Part shown: one piece after another, positions 17,093 to 25,199 of the stretch
Layout of the letters: every line of letters begins with the position of its first letter
Position numbering within the stretch: position 1 is the first letter of the stretch
From: Betaproteobacteria bacterium HGW-Betaproteobacteria-12
GTDB lineage: Bacteria; Pseudomonadota; Gammaproteobacteria; Burkholderiales; Rhodocyclaceae
DNA length: 40,317 nucleotides
Assembly (NCBI GenBank): GCA_002842345.1
Contig: PHCU01000019.1
Location: forward strand, 1 to 40,317
Direction: 5' to 3'
The notes under the pieces: generated by a model
The model's database searches: none
What the model saw: the letters and a program-made list of their open reading frames with translations, nothing else
Told to the model about the DNA's origin: nothing
Translations under genes and position numbers: made by a program

Positions 17093-18202
17093 TCAAGAAT
17101 CGTGCGAAATTTCCCCAGGGATACGCGGCGTCGTACAGACGACATCGCCGCACTGGGCGCGATGGCGCAGAGCATGGTCGATCAGCACCAGCGCCAGCAT
17201 CGCTTCGGCGATCGGTGTCGCCCGTATGCCGACGCAGGGATCGTGGCGCCCCTCGGTCGCCACTTCGACCGGCAGACCGTCGACATCGACCGAGCGACGC
17301 GGCTGGGCAATCGATGAGGTCGGCTTGATGGCCATATTGACGACGATCTCCTGGCCCGTCGAAATTCCGCCGAGCACACCGCCGGCATGATTACTGACAA
17401 AGCCCTGCGGCGTCATCTCGTCGCCGTGCTCGCTCCCGCGCTGGGCGACTGAGGCGAAGCCGGCGCCAATCTCGACACCCTTGACCGCATTGATGCCCAT
17501 CATCGCGTAGGCGATCTCGGCATCGAGACGGTCATAGACCGGCTCACCCCAGCCCGGCGGCACGCCGGTGGCGGTAACGGTGATTTTGGCGCCGACCGAA
17601 TCCAGCGACTTGCGCAACTGGTCCATGTAGTCTTCCAGTTGCGGCACGATTGCGGCATTGGGCGCGAAGAAGGCATTGCCGGCGATCTCGTCGACCGACA
17701 CGAAGGGAATCTCGATCGGCCCGAGGGCGCTCATCCAGCCGCGGATTTCGACGCCGTAACGCTGCTGCAGCCACTTGCGGGCAATCGCCCCGGCCGCCAC
17801 ACGCACGGCCGTCTCGCGCGCCGACGAGCGGCCACCGCCGCGGTAATCGCGAAAGCCGTATTTCTGCGTGTAGGTGTAGTCGGCATGACCGGGCCGGAAG
17901 GTCGTGGCGATATTGCCATAATCCTTGCTGCGTTGATCCTGGTTGCGGATGAGTAGCGCGATCGGCGTACCCGTCGTCCGGCCCTCGAAGACGCCTGACA
18001 GAATTTCCACCGTATCGGGCTCGCGCCGCTGCGTCACATGCCGCGAGGTGCCCGGCTTGCGACGGTCCAGTTCGGCCTGGATGTCCGCCTCGCAAATCGC
18101 CAGCCCTGGCGGGCAACCATCGACGACACAGCCGATCGCCGGCCCGTGCGATTCGCCAAAGGAGGTAACGGTAAACAGGGTGCCAAAAGTATTGCCGGAC
18201 AT
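17093..18202 (-). CDS. aroC: Chorismate synthase
   Basis: A 369-residue FMN-dependent enzyme that converts 5-enolpyruvylshikimate 3-phosphate to chorismate, the precursor of tryptophan (made by genes in this window), other aromatics and folate. The start is set at [20 protein letters not shown] because that is the conserved beginning. The motifs [16 protein letters not shown] and [13 protein letters not shown] are intact. Only a weak ribosome-binding site is seen. A CBS-domain gene lies 107 bases upstream on the same strand, and this spacer is notably GC-rich. Confidence 0.96.
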   Translation of the reverse strand: MSGNTFGTLFTVTSFGESHGPAIGCVVDGCPPGLAICEADIQAELDRRKPGTSRHVTQRREPDTVEILSGVFEGRTTGTPIALLIRNQDQRSKDYGNIATTFRPGHADYTYTQKYGFRDYRGGGRSSARETAVRVAAGAIARKWLQQRYGVEIRGWMSALGPIEIPFVSVDEIAGNAFFAPNAAIVPQLEDYMDQLRKSLDSVGAKITVTATGVPPGWGEPVYDRLDAEIAYAMMGINAVKGVEIGAGFASVAQRGSEHGDEMTPQGFVSNHAGGVLGGISTGQEIVVNMAIKPTSSIAQPRRSVDVDGLPVEVATEGRHDPCVGIRATPIAEAMLALVLIDHALRHRAQCGDVVCTTPRIPGEISHDS

Positions 18203-18309
18203 GGGAAGCTGGAGACGGAAGGTGAGTCGGAAGTCTATCACGCCGGTCAATATGACCCCGGCAGGCGCTGGCGGGCGGACGGCTACGCGCCCGCGCGCGC
18301 AGCGGTGAA

Positions 18310-18756
18310 TCAGCCCTTGGACTCGTCCGGCCAGTTCTTGATGTAGCTCTTCAACATCTTGTTCTCAAAACACTGCTCTTCGAGAACGGCCTTGGCCACA
18401 TCAAGGAAGGAAATCACGCCAAGCAGCGTTTCCCCATCCAGCACCGGCAGGTAGCGCGAGTGCTTGTCGATCATCAGGCGACGCAACTCGTTGGCCTCCA
18501 TATCCGGAAAAGCGGTAACCGGATCGCCGACCATCACGTCGCCGACAGTCAGCCCATCCAGGCGCGACGCATGTGTGCGCAACGCCCGCATCACTTCGCG
18601 GAAGGTCAACATGCCAACCATCCGGCCGCCATGCATGACCACCAGTGAGCCGACATCCAGCTCGGCCATGGTATCGACAGCAACTGCCAGCGACTGCTGC
18701 GGCGTCGCCGTATAGAGCGCTCCGCCTTTGAGACGAATGATTTCCCGTACCTGCAT
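18310..18756 (-). CDS. CBS-domain-pair protein
   Basis: A 148-residue soluble protein made almost entirely of two CBS domains (about residues 7-60 and 70-125), with family signatures such as [22 protein letters not shown] and [23 protein letters not shown] pairs bind adenine nucleotides or SAM and act as sensors or regulatory modules; no partner enzyme domain is present. The ATG at 18756 is chosen for its GGGG box about eight bases upstream; an in-frame ATG five codons earlier is possible. It lies upstream of aroC and is divergent from the HTH regulator gene. Confidence 0.85.
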   Translation of the reverse strand: MQVREIIRLKGGALYTATPQQSLAVAVDTMAELDVGSLVVMHGGRMVGMLTFREVMRALRTHASRLDGLTVGDVMVGDPVTAFPDMEANELRRLMIDKHSRYLPVLDGETLLGVISFLDVAKAVLEEQCFENKMLKSYIKNWPDESKG

Positions 18757-18942
18757 ATCAGTATCCCCACACATTGTTCCGATCGACCTTGCCGATCTTA
18801 GAACATCGGCCGGATTTCGCCTAGCGCACCGCCAAGGCGGGCACATCCGGGGCATCAGCAAGCGAATTTGCCGCACCTATGCGGCGCAAAAAATATGGCA
18901 TTTGCACTTGCGAAACGTCATAACCAGCTATACACTTCGTTA

Positions 18943-18958
18943 TATGACCTAAGTCATA
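18943..18958. promoter_or_regulatory. Palindromic operator candidate upstream of the HTH gene
   Basis: TATGAC (18943-18948), CTAA, then GTCATA (18953-18958) is a perfect dyad in the 255-base spacer between the divergent CBS and HTH genes. A second inverted repeat, CGCTAG (18962-18967) and CTAGCG (18991-18996), lies closer to the ATG. A possible weak promoter (TTGCGA at 18908, TATACA at 18929, 15-base spacing) lies just upstream. This position suits autoregulation by the HTH protein. Confidence 0.45.
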
Positions 18959-19011
18959 CACCGCTAGGATGCTTGGGTACTTTCATAACACTAGCGTATG
19001 GAGATTGGATA

Positions 19012-19317
19012 ATGTCTACTGTTAAAACCATTGAAAAGATCGACGCACGCGAAATTCGTCGCAAGCTTGGCCTCAACCAACAACAATTCTGGTCTACCCT
19101 GGGCGTCACCCAGAGCGGCGGCTCCCGCTACGAGAGCGGTCGCAACATGCCGAAACCGGTACGCGAACTCCTCCGTCTGGTGCACGTCGAACAGATCGAC
19201 ATCAAGTCGATCAAGCGCGAAGACTGGGAAGTGATGGAATACCTGAAGACGCAGGAACCGGAACTGTTCAAGTCGCTGAAGAAGTCGGCCCGCAGCCGTT
19301 CCAAGAAAGCTGCCTGA
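19012..19317 (+). CDS. HTH (XRE/Cro-like) transcriptional regulator
   Basis: A 101-residue DNA-binding protein. Residues about 14-60 form an XRE-type helix-turn-helix: REIRRKLGLNQQQFWSTLG, then TQSGGSRYESGR. The C-terminal tail is rich in Lys, Arg and Ser (KKSARSRSKKAA). No effector domain is visible. The start is the ATG at 19012, preceded by GGAGATTGGATA; upstream in-frame starts run through the palindromic region and have no family support. The two dyads upstream suggest it controls its own transcription. Its targets are unknown. Confidence 0.85.
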   Translation: MSTVKTIEKIDAREIRRKLGLNQQQFWSTLGVTQSGGSRYESGRNMPKPVRELLRLVHVEQIDIKSIKREDWEVMEYLKTQEPELFKSLKKSARSRSKKAA

Positions 19318-19349
19318 ATGCCGGCCCGCCAGGGCCGTTGCCGTCAGCC

Positions 19350-19391
19350 ACGGGCATCACGGGGAAACGAGTACCCGGATGCCCGTTTTTT
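19350..19391 (+). terminator. Intrinsic terminator of the HTH gene
   Basis: The arm ACGGGCATC (19350-19358) pairs with GATGCCCGT (19378-19386). CGGG (19360-19363) pairs with CCCG (19374-19377) after a single-base bulge, and a six-T run follows. It lies about 32 bases past the HTH stop and is built into the last codons of the convergent radical SAM gene. Confidence 0.75.
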
Positions 19392-20193
19392 CTTTGACTT
19401 CCTCGGCGAAGGCCTTCAGGCGCTCGGCTGGCAAGCGCGTTAGACGGAGTGCCGCCGGCTGCAGGGAGGGCCGCGCCAGGCCGTAGAGATGGATGCCGGC
19501 GAGTTGTCCGGCCAATGGCGCCAGCAGGGCGCAATAGGCAGCGCGCGCCGCCGCCTCCGGCTCCCGACCATCGAGGGCAAACCAGCAGGTCTGCACCCAG
19601 GTCGGCGCCAGCGTCGCACAACGCGCCAGACTGGCTGCTGCTCTCTCCGGCGCCAACGGGACACCGTTAATCTCGGCAATATCGTCGGCCTGCGCCCGAT
19701 CGAGTTTGAACCAGACCTCCCCCCCCAACTCACCGATGCGCCGGATACCATCGGCGACTTCCGGCCGGTGTAGCAGACTGCCATTGGTAATCAGCCGCAC
19801 GATTAGCTTACCGGACAGTCCGTGACGGTCGAGCACCGTGCCGACGCGCTCGACCGCCGCGGTGAATTCCGGGGCGCTGGTTGGTTCGCCATTGCCGGAA
19901 AACGCCACATCCATCAGCCGTCGCGCCTCAGGTGGCACCTCGCGGGCCATGAAATCACCATGGATGGCGGCATCGAGAAAGCCGTCCAGCTCGCGCTCCA
20001 GTCGGTCGAGGTCGACCGGTGGCGGACCGCCACGGGTCAGATTGTCCACCTGACAATAGAGGCAGGCCCAGTTGCAGGCATTGTTGACGTTGAGATTGAT
20101 GCCGATCGAAACACCGCCGGCCCGGCGCGAAATAACGGGATAGACATAGCGCAAGCCGGCACTGTCGCGGCGGTGGTCGTCGGTGGTAAGCAT
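19357..20193 (-). CDS. Radical SAM protein, COG0731 (wyosine-synthase-like) group
   Basis: A 278-residue radical SAM enzyme. Cysteines 40, 44 and 47 (CNWACLYC) form the CX3CX2C [4Fe-4S] motif. The preceding VISRRAGGVSIGINLNV resembles the SRR-x-G-x-S-x-GINL signature of COG0731, whose archaeal members make the imidazoline base of wyosine in tRNA. AFSGNGEPT matches the SAM-binding GGEPT position. Bacteria do not make wyosine, so the reaction here is unknown. It is divergent from queD, 44 bases apart, but lacks the usual QueE signature, so I do not call it QueE. Its 3' end overlaps the HTH gene's terminator. Confidence 0.75.
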   Translation of the reverse strand: MLTTDDHRRDSAGLRYVYPVISRRAGGVSIGINLNVNNACNWACLYCQVDNLTRGGPPPVDLDRLERELDGFLDAAIHGDFMAREVPPEARRLMDVAFSGNGEPTSAPEFTAAVERVGTVLDRHGLSGKLIVRLITNGSLLHRPEVADGIRRIGELGGEVWFKLDRAQADDIAEINGVPLAPERAAASLARCATLAPTWVQTCWFALDGREPEAAARAAYCALLAPLAGQLAGIHLYGLARPSLQPAALRLTRLPAERLKAFAEEVKEKTGIRVLVSP

Positions 20194-20237
20194 GGCCCAT
20201 TGTATAATCCGCGACCGCCTTGTCGAGCCTTACCATC

Positions 20238-20690
20238 ATGTACATCACCCGCCGCCTCGAGTTCGATGCCGGGCACCGCATCCCCGACCACAAAAGTCAG
20301 TGCCGCCATCTGCACGGACATCGCTACGCGATCGAAATCACCCTGTCCGGCAGCGTCATTGACAAGGCTGGCGACGCTGCCAACGGCATGGTGATGGATT
20401 TTTCGCAGGTCAAGGATCTGGCCAAGGAACACCTGGTCGATGAATGGGACCACGCTTTCCTTGCCTTCGCCGGCGACCGGGCCATCGTCGATTTTCTTGG
20501 CAGCCTGCCGGACCACAAGACGGTCATCCTCGATCGTGTACCTACGGCTGAAAACCTGGCACGGATCGCCTTCGAATGCCTCGACGCGGTCTATCGCGAC
20601 ACTTACGGCAACCACCTGCAGTTGGAACGCGTCCGCCTTTACGAAACACCCAACTGTTGGGCCGACGCACTGCGCTCGCGCCTGGATTGA
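20238..20690 (+). CDS. queD: 6-carboxy-5,6,7,8-tetrahydropterin synthase
   Basis: A 150-residue enzyme of the PTPS/QueD fold that acts early in synthesis of 7-deazaguanine for tRNA queuosine. Zinc ligands are His13 (AGHR) and His26/His28 (LHGH). The catalytic Cys22 is four residues before His26, as in E. coli QueD (C27/H31). The later DH pair (WDHAF) and Glu in RLYETPNCWA complete the site. The start at MYITRRLEFDAGHR is chosen over an in-frame TTG 18 bases upstream. No queC, queE or queF is in the window. The gene ends inside the patatin promoter. Confidence 0.9.
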   Translation: MYITRRLEFDAGHRIPDHKSQCRHLHGHRYAIEITLSGSVIDKAGDAANGMVMDFSQVKDLAKEHLVDEWDHAFLAFAGDRAIVDFLGSLPDHKTVILDRVPTAENLARIAFECLDAVYRDTYGNHLQLERVRLYETPNCWADALRSRLD

Positions 20691-20715
20691 GCTGATCGAC
20701 CGTTCTCCCTATACT
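20687..20715 (+). promoter_or_regulatory. Sigma-70 promoter for the patatin-like gene
   Basis: TTGAGC at 20687-20692 and TATACT at 20710-20715 are 17 bases apart, a good sigma-70 match. Transcription should begin near 20722. This leaves only about eight bases before the ATG at 20730, but about 44 before the TTG at 20766, which helps choose the start codon. Confidence 0.65.
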
Positions 20716-20753
20716 GCTTCGCATAGGGCATGGACATCAAAATGGGTGCCGCG

Positions 20754-20759
20754 AGGAGG
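20754..20759 (+). promoter_or_regulatory. Perfect Shine-Dalgarno AGGAGG deciding a TTG start
   Basis: AGGAGG lies six bases before the in-frame TTG at 20766-20768. The two upstream ATGs in the same frame (20730 and 20742) have no comparable site at suitable spacing. Confidence 0.6.
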
Positions 20760-20765
20760 GAAAGC

Positions 20766-21947
20766 TTGACTGCGCATCGACAGCCGGCAGCGGACCGCGC
20801 CGCCAGCCAGGCAAGGGAATCGCCGCGAACCGGCCTGATCCTCACCGGCGGCGGCGCCCGAGCCGCCTATCAGGTCGGCGTCCTGCTAGCCGTCGCCAAA
20901 CTCTCGAAAAACCGCCGCCGCAATCCCTTCCCCATCCTTTGTGGAACCTCGGCCGGCGCCATCAACGCGGCCAGCATCGCCTGCCTGGCCGACAACTTCA
21001 GTAAAGCCGTCTCCATCCTGGCCGGGGTGTGGCGCAATATGCGAGCACACGATATTTATCGCGCCGACCCACTCGGCGTCGGGCTTTCTGGCATGCGCTG
21101 GATATCATTGCTAGCCCTCGGCTGGCTGATCCACAACCCACCCAATTCATTGCTCGACAATGCGCCGCTGCAGGCACTGCTTACCCGCCACCTCGACTTC
21201 AAGGGCGTCCAGCGCTCCATCGACAAGGGCGCCCTGCACGCCCTCTGCATTTCAACCTCCGGCTACGAATCCGGGGAAAACATCAACTTCTTTCAGGCAC
21301 ATCACGATGCCCAGCCCTGGCGGCGCGTCCAACGCGTCGGCATCCGCGCCCAGATCGGCGTCGAACACCTGCTGGCCTCCAGCGCGATTCCCTTCGTCTT
21401 TCCGGCCGCCCGGATTCACCGCGAATTCTTCGGCGATGGCTCGATGCGCCAATTGGCCCCGATTTCGCCGGCCATCCATCTCGGCGCCGAACGCGTCCTT
21501 ATCATCGGCGCCAGTCGCAAGAATGAACATCAGGATCGCCGAAGCGTCGACAGCCACCCGTCACTCGCCCAGATCGCCGGCCACGCTCTGTCAAGCATTT
21601 TTCTCGACAGCTTGGCCGTCGATATCGAACGCATGCAGCGCATCAACCAAACGCTGTCCGCCATTCCGCAGGACATTCGCATTCAGTCCGGGATTCCGCT
21701 ACGCCCGATCAAGACACTGATCATTTCCCCCTCGGAGCGGCTCGACCGCATCGCCGCCGAACACGCCAGCGCCCTGCCCTGGGCAATCAAAGCACTACTC
21801 GGCGGGGTCGGCGCCATGAATCGGCACGGCGGCGCACTGACCAGCTACCTGCTGTTCGAAAAGCCCTATACGTGCGCCCTGATCGATCTCGGCTATGCCG
21901 ACACCATGGCTCGTGACAATGAAGTGGGAGAATTCCTGCAGCTTTGA
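20766..21947 (+). CDS. Patatin-like phospholipase
   Basis: A 393-residue serine hydrolase by the preferred TTG start (405 residues if the ATG at 20730 is used). Counting from that upstream ATG, the oxyanion-hole motif GGGARAAYQ is at 40-48, the nucleophile Ser74 is in GTSAG, and the dyad Asp236 is in DGS. These are the three signatures of patatin phospholipases, which cleave acyl chains from membrane lipids. No signal peptide or transmembrane helix is obvious, though a hydrophobic stretch occurs near 125-136. The C-terminal half (from about 300) matches bacterial patatin proteins of about 400 residues. The substrate is unknown. The stop is seven bases from the antisense tRNA-Ser. Confidence 0.88.
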   Translation: MTAHRQPAADRAASQARESPRTGLILTGGGARAAYQVGVLLAVAKLSKNRRRNPFPILCGTSAGAINAASIACLADNFSKAVSILAGVWRNMRAHDIYRADPLGVGLSGMRWISLLALGWLIHNPPNSLLDNAPLQALLTRHLDFKGVQRSIDKGALHALCISTSGYESGENINFFQAHHDAQPWRRVQRVGIRAQIGVEHLLASSAIPFVFPAARIHREFFGDGSMRQLAPISPAIHLGAERVLIIGASRKNEHQDRRSVDSHPSLAQIAGHALSSIFLDSLAVDIERMQRINQTLSAIPQDIRIQSGIPLRPIKTLIISPSERLDRIAAEHASALPWAIKALLGGVGAMNRHGGALTSYLLFEKPYTCALIDLGYADTMARDNEVGEFLQL

Positions 21948-21953
21948 AGCTGC

Positions 21954-22041
<88 letters not shown>

Positions 22042-22054
22042 AAGCAAGGCGCGG

Positions 22055-22060
22055 ATAATA
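22055..22060 (-). promoter_or_regulatory. Candidate -10 box for tRNA-Ser
   Basis: TATTAT on the minus strand lies 13 bases before the first tRNA base, the expected position of a -10 box. No clear -35 box is seen, so this is tentative. Confidence 0.35.
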
Positions 22061-22105
22061 ACATAAAGCCCAGAGGCATTACCCGACTGTTTTACTCGGG
22101 ATTTA

Positions 22106-22134
22106 TTGAAACTTTTCGCTTGCTCCGCTAGTCT
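22106..22134 (+). promoter_or_regulatory. Sigma-70 promoter for the yccA-like gene
   Basis: TTGAAA (22106-22111) and TAGTCT (22129-22134) are 17 bases apart, with the predicted start near 22141. It rules out in-frame start codons upstream of 22141 and supports the ATG at 22172. Confidence 0.55.
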
Positions 22135-22171
22135 TATGGGCCAAGTAAACAAACCCAAGGGAACTCCACGC

Positions 22172-22864
22172 ATGAACACGCATTTTGACCACGTCGCGCA
22201 AGGCGGATCCAGCCTTGCCCTGCAACAGAACCGTGTGCTGCGCAATACATACATGCTGCTGGCCTTGTCCATGATCCCGACGGTCATTGGCGCCATGGTT
22301 GGCATCCAGATGCAATTCAGCTTCCTGGCCGGCAGCCCGTTTATCGCCTTCATGCTGTTCCTCGGCATTGCCTGGGCGTTCATGTATGGCATTGAAAAGA
22401 ACAAGAACAGCAGCTTGGGTGTTGCCCTGCTACTTGGTTTCACCTTCTTCATGGGGTTGATGTTATCGCGCATCCTGCAGGTCGCCCTCGGCTTTGCCAA
22501 CGGTGGCTCGATGATCACCCTGGCTGCCGGCGGCACCGGTGCGGTATTTTTCACGATGGCCTCGATTGCCACAGTCAGCAAGCGTGACTTCAGCAACATG
22601 GGCAAATTCCTGTTCGTCGGCATGGTTGTCGTGCTGTTGGCTATCGTCGCCAACATCTTCCTGCAGATTCCGGCGCTGTCGCTGGCCATTTCGGCAGTCG
22701 CGGTGATGATCTTCTCGGCCTACATTCTCTATGATCTCAGCCGCATCGTGCAGGGCGGCGAGACCAATTACGTCAGCGCCACGCTGGCGGTCTATCTCGA
22801 CATCTACAATGTCTTCGTCAGCCTGCTGCACCTGATCATGGCCTTTACCGGCGAACGCGATTGA
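22172..22864 (+). CDS. yccA: Bax inhibitor-1 / YccA family membrane protein
   Basis: A 230-residue protein with seven predicted transmembrane helices. The C-terminal signature includes AYILYDLSRIVQGGE and YLDIYNVFVSLLHL, as in the BI-1/TMBIM family. E. coli YccA is a substrate and modulator of the FtsH/HflKC membrane protease; other members conduct calcium. The start ATG lies downstream of a 17-spaced sigma-70 promoter, and an AAGGGA box is about ten bases before it. It is divergent from tRNA-Ser and closed by a good hairpin terminator. Confidence 0.88.
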   Translation: MNTHFDHVAQGGSSLALQQNRVLRNTYMLLALSMIPTVIGAMVGIQMQFSFLAGSPFIAFMLFLGIAWAFMYGIEKNKNSSLGVALLLGFTFFMGLMLSRILQVALGFANGGSMITLAAGGTGAVFFTMASIATVSKRDFSNMGKFLFVGMVVVLLAIVANIFLQIPALSLAISAVAVMIFSAYILYDLSRIVQGGETNYVSATLAVYLDIYNVFVSLLHLIMAFTGERD

Positions 22865-22884
22865 GTCTGTCAGGCACCAACAGC

Positions 22885-22907
22885 AAGGCGGCTTCGGCCG
22901 CCTTTTT
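22885..22907 (+). terminator. Intrinsic terminator after yccA
   Basis: AAGGCGGC (22885-22892), loop TTCG, GCCGCCTT (22897-22904), then further T to 22907. It sits 21 bases past the yccA stop and touches the stop codon of the convergent rlmD. Confidence 0.82.
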
Positions 22908-24205
22908 CATGGGCGCTCGAACAACGCAACCGATTCGACGTGGGCCGTTTGCGGGAACATGTTCACCGCCCCGGCAGCACGGAAACGATAGCCTTTGAGC
23001 GACACCAGAACCGCCGCATCACGCGCCAGCGTGCCCGGGTGGCAGGAGACATAGACAATGCGCCGCGGCCCTTCAGTTCCGATCGCCTTCACCAGTTCGA
23101 TCGCGCCTTCGCGCGGTGGATCGATCAGCATTTTGTCGAAGTGCCCAAGTCTGGCCAGTGATCCATCATTGCACTCGAACAGGTTGGCGACAGCGAACTC
23201 GACGCGATCGGTCAGACCATTCGCCGCCGCATTTTCCCGCCCCCGACTGACCAGCTCATCGCTACCTTCGACGCCAAGCACGCTAGCGCCGGAGCGGGCG
23301 ATAGGCAGGGTGAAATTGCCCAGTCCGCAAAACATGTCGGCAATCCGCTCTCCCGGTTGCGGATCGAGCAAGCACAGGGCTCGCCGGACAAGGACGCGAT
23401 TGACCGCATGATTGACCTGGGTGAACTCGGTGGGCCGAAACTCCAGCTCGAGATCAAACTCCGGCAGGGAATACGCGAGCCGCGGCCCCGGTAGCGGGTG
23501 AAAGCGGTAGGCTGTATCCGGCCCCTTCGGCTGCAAATAAATCACCACGCCATGCCGCTCGGCAAACTGCCGCAACAGCTCTTCATCACGTTGGTTGATC
23601 GGCTGAAGAATGCGCAGGACCAATGCCGTGCACTCATCGCCTACGGCAACCTCGACCTGTGGCAGGCGCTCGGCAACGGACAGGGCGCCGAACAATTCGC
23701 GCATCGGCATCAGCAAATCCGAAACCTGCGGCGCCAGGACTGCGCAGCTACGGATATCGGCAATATAGCTGCTACGCCATTCATGAAAGCCAACCAGCAT
23801 GCCGCCCTTGTTCTCGATCCGGCGCACACCGAGGCGGGCACGATGCCGGTACCCCCACGGCGCACCGTGAATCGGCGGCAGGATCGTCTCTGGTCGCAGG
23901 CGCCCGATATGCCAGAGGCTGTCCTCCAGCACCCGCTGCTTGGCGGCTACCTGAGCCGCCGGGTCCATGTGCTGCATGGCGCAACCGCCACAAATGCCGA
24001 AGTGCGGACAACGCGGTACAACCCGGGCCACCGAGGCCTGATTGACTGCCACGAGATGGGCCAGTTCATAGTTCGGCTTTCTCCGGAAACTGGCGTATTC
24101 GACCGTTTCCCCCGGCAGGGCACCGTCAACGAAGATGGTCTTGCCCGCCTGGCGGGTAATGCCTCTCGCCTCATGATCCAGCGATTCGATGATCCCGATC
24201 GGCAC
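22907..24205 (-). CDS. rlmD: 23S rRNA (uracil(1939)-C5)-methyltransferase
   Basis: A 432-residue SAM-dependent enzyme that methylates U1939 of 23S rRNA. Order: N-terminal TRAM domain; [4Fe-4S] cysteines 66, 72, 75 ([10 protein letters not shown]) and 154 (IRSCAVL); Rossmann domain with [17 protein letters not shown]; and catalytic Cys388 in [11 protein letters not shown]. The start is GTG at 24205, with GGAG six bases upstream, giving the expected [15 protein letters not shown] beginning; an in-frame TTG 33 bases earlier is unlikely. It is divergent from a small hypothetical gene and converges on yccA. Confidence 0.94.
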   Translation of the reverse strand: MPIGIIESLDHEARGITRQAGKTIFVDGALPGETVEYASFRRKPNYELAHLVAVNQASVARVVPRCPHFGICGGCAMQHMDPAAQVAAKQRVLEDSLWHIGRLRPETILPPIHGAPWGYRHRARLGVRRIENKGGMLVGFHEWRSSYIADIRSCAVLAPQVSDLLMPMRELFGALSVAERLPQVEVAVGDECTALVLRILQPINQRDEELLRQFAERHGVVIYLQPKGPDTAYRFHPLPGPRLAYSLPEFDLELEFRPTEFTQVNHAVNRVLVRRALCLLDPQPGERIADMFCGLGNFTLPIARSGASVLGVEGSDELVSRGRENAAANGLTDRVEFAVANLFECNDGSLARLGHFDKMLIDPPREGAIELVKAIGTEGPRRIVYVSCHPGTLARDAAVLVSLKGYRFRAAGAVNMFPQTAHVESVALFERP

Positions 24206-24256
24206 GATCCACTCCGGAAAAAGCGCGAATTCTATCAATCGGCTAAACTAAGTGCC

Positions 24257-24733
24257 ATGGCTCGCGAACTGATTACCTCCTGGATCGACTATCAGGCGGC
24301 TGCCGAAAGGCTGCTGGCGATGGCCTGCCGGAAAATATCAATCTACGACGAGGATCTTTCCGGCCTCAAGCTTGACTCACCTGCATGCCTTGGCCATCTA
24401 CAGCGAATTCTGAAGGATGGCTCGGCTGAAGCGTTACGGATCGCCCTGCGCAATTCCAGCCAACTCCATCAGCGCCACCCTGCGTTGCTCAACCTTCTGA
24501 CCGTCTTCGGTCATTGCGCCGCAGCGCAACAAACCCCGGAGCAGTTGGCCCATCTGCGCGACTGCATGATCATCGTCGATGGGAAACATGCGCTCATCCG
24601 CTTCGACCGCGACCAGGCACGCAGCAAACTGCTGATCGATGAAGCCGATGAGCTGCGGCCTTATATTGCCCGCTTCGACGAAATCTGGTCGGCAGGCGGC
24701 GAACCCGTCCGCGCAACAGCTCTCGGACTTTGA
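24257..24733 (+). CDS. Hypothetical protein, possibly DUF7931-like
   Basis: A 158-residue soluble protein. Recognisable pieces are AAAERLLAMACRKISIYDED near the start, a middle HPALLNLLTVFGHCAAA, a DCMIIVDGKHALIRF strand and a C-terminal ADELRPYIARFDEIW. The order resembles small PLD-fold remnant domains (DUF7931 type) often found behind GNAT acetyltransferases, but there is no acetyltransferase or HKD motif here. I am not sure of the family. It is divergent from rlmD, with 51 bases between starts. The upstream continuation of the same frame is antisense to rlmD and not counted. Confidence 0.68.
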   Translation: MARELITSWIDYQAAAERLLAMACRKISIYDEDLSGLKLDSPACLGHLQRILKDGSAEALRIALRNSSQLHQRHPALLNLLTVFGHCAAAQQTPEQLAHLRDCMIIVDGKHALIRFDRDQARSKLLIDEADELRPYIARFDEIWSAGGEPVRATALGL

Positions 24734-24786
24734 AATCCAACCGCCATGCGGCATTGCAGCAATTTGCCACGTGGCGCCAAGGATTT

Positions 24787-24795
24787 TGTTATAAT
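24787..24795 (+). promoter_or_regulatory. Extended -10 promoter for the small lipoprotein
   Basis: TGTTATAAT is a perfect extended -10 (TG, one base, TATAAT). The nearest -35-like TTGCCA (24764) is 20 bases upstream, too far to be ideal. The predicted leader is about 70 bases, followed by an AAGGA site eight bases before the ATG at 24872. This suggests strong constitutive expression. Confidence 0.65.
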
Positions 24796-24871
24796 CCCGC
24801 GCTGATCAGGCAGGCTCTGGTCTAAAAAAATTTCAGCTGCTTTAAGCTTCTAGTCGATAAGGAAATTACCC

Positions 24872-25105
24872 ATGAACAAGTCTATTCTCGTTGCTGCCCT
24901 GGTTGCCGTTGCTCTGGCCGCTTGTGGCAAGAAGGAAGAACCGCAAGTTGCCGCTCCGGTTGCTGCCCCGGCTCCGGTCGCTGCTCCGGCTGCCGCCCCG
25001 GCTGCTGACGCTGCTGCTGCTCCGGCCGCCGCCCCGGCTGCTGACGCTGCTGCTGCTCCGGCCGCCGCTCCGGCTGCTGCCCCGGCTGCCGAAGAAAAGA
25101 AGTAA
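24872..25105 (+). CDS. Small Ala/Pro-rich lipoprotein
   Basis: A 77-residue protein. Residues 1-17 are a signal peptide with lipobox LAAC; Cys18 should be lipidated. After GKKEEPQV comes almost pure Ala/Pro with occasional Val and Asp (AAPA and AADAAAAPAAAP repeats), ending EEKK. Such a chain would be extended and flexible, perhaps tethering the outer membrane or filling periplasmic space. Clear expression signals (extended -10, AAGGA ribosome site, strong terminator) argue that it is a real and well-expressed gene. The function is unknown. Confidence 0.82.
   Translation: MNKSILVAALVAVALAACGKKEEPQVAAPVAAPAPVAAPAAAPAADAAAAPAAAPAADAAAAPAAAPAAAPAAEEKK
25001..25072 (+). repeat. Tandem duplication of a 36-base unit
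   Basis: 25001-25036 and 25037-25072 are the same 36 bases with one difference (C versus T near the end), both coding AADAAAAPAAAP. Near identity points to a recent in-frame duplication, so copy number may vary between strains. Confidence 0.85.
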
Positions 25106-25120
25106 TCTTTCTTCGAACGC

Positions 25121-25148
25121 AAAAAAACGGGGCTTCGGCCCCGTTTTT
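25121..25148. terminator. Bidirectional intrinsic terminator
   Basis: An 11-base-pair stem (AAAAACGGGGC, 25123-25133, with its complement at 25138-25148) and a TTCG loop, A-rich on one side and T-rich on the other. It lies between the lipoprotein gene and the convergent bamC and can end both transcripts. Confidence 0.88.
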
Positions 25149-25199
25149 CATTGCTGCTCGCCGGCGGCGACCAAACGACTGGTCACCACCAAAGCGTGA

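Noticed and set aside
23498-24256. N-terminal extension of the small gene at 24257
   Set aside because: This part is antisense to rlmD and looks like a mirror frame; the protein-like composition begins at the ATG at 24257.
24850-25122. Minus-strand Ala-rich frame opposite the small lipoprotein
   Set aside because: The repeat gives Ala/Gly-rich frames on both strands; only the plus strand has a promoter, ribosome site and lipobox.
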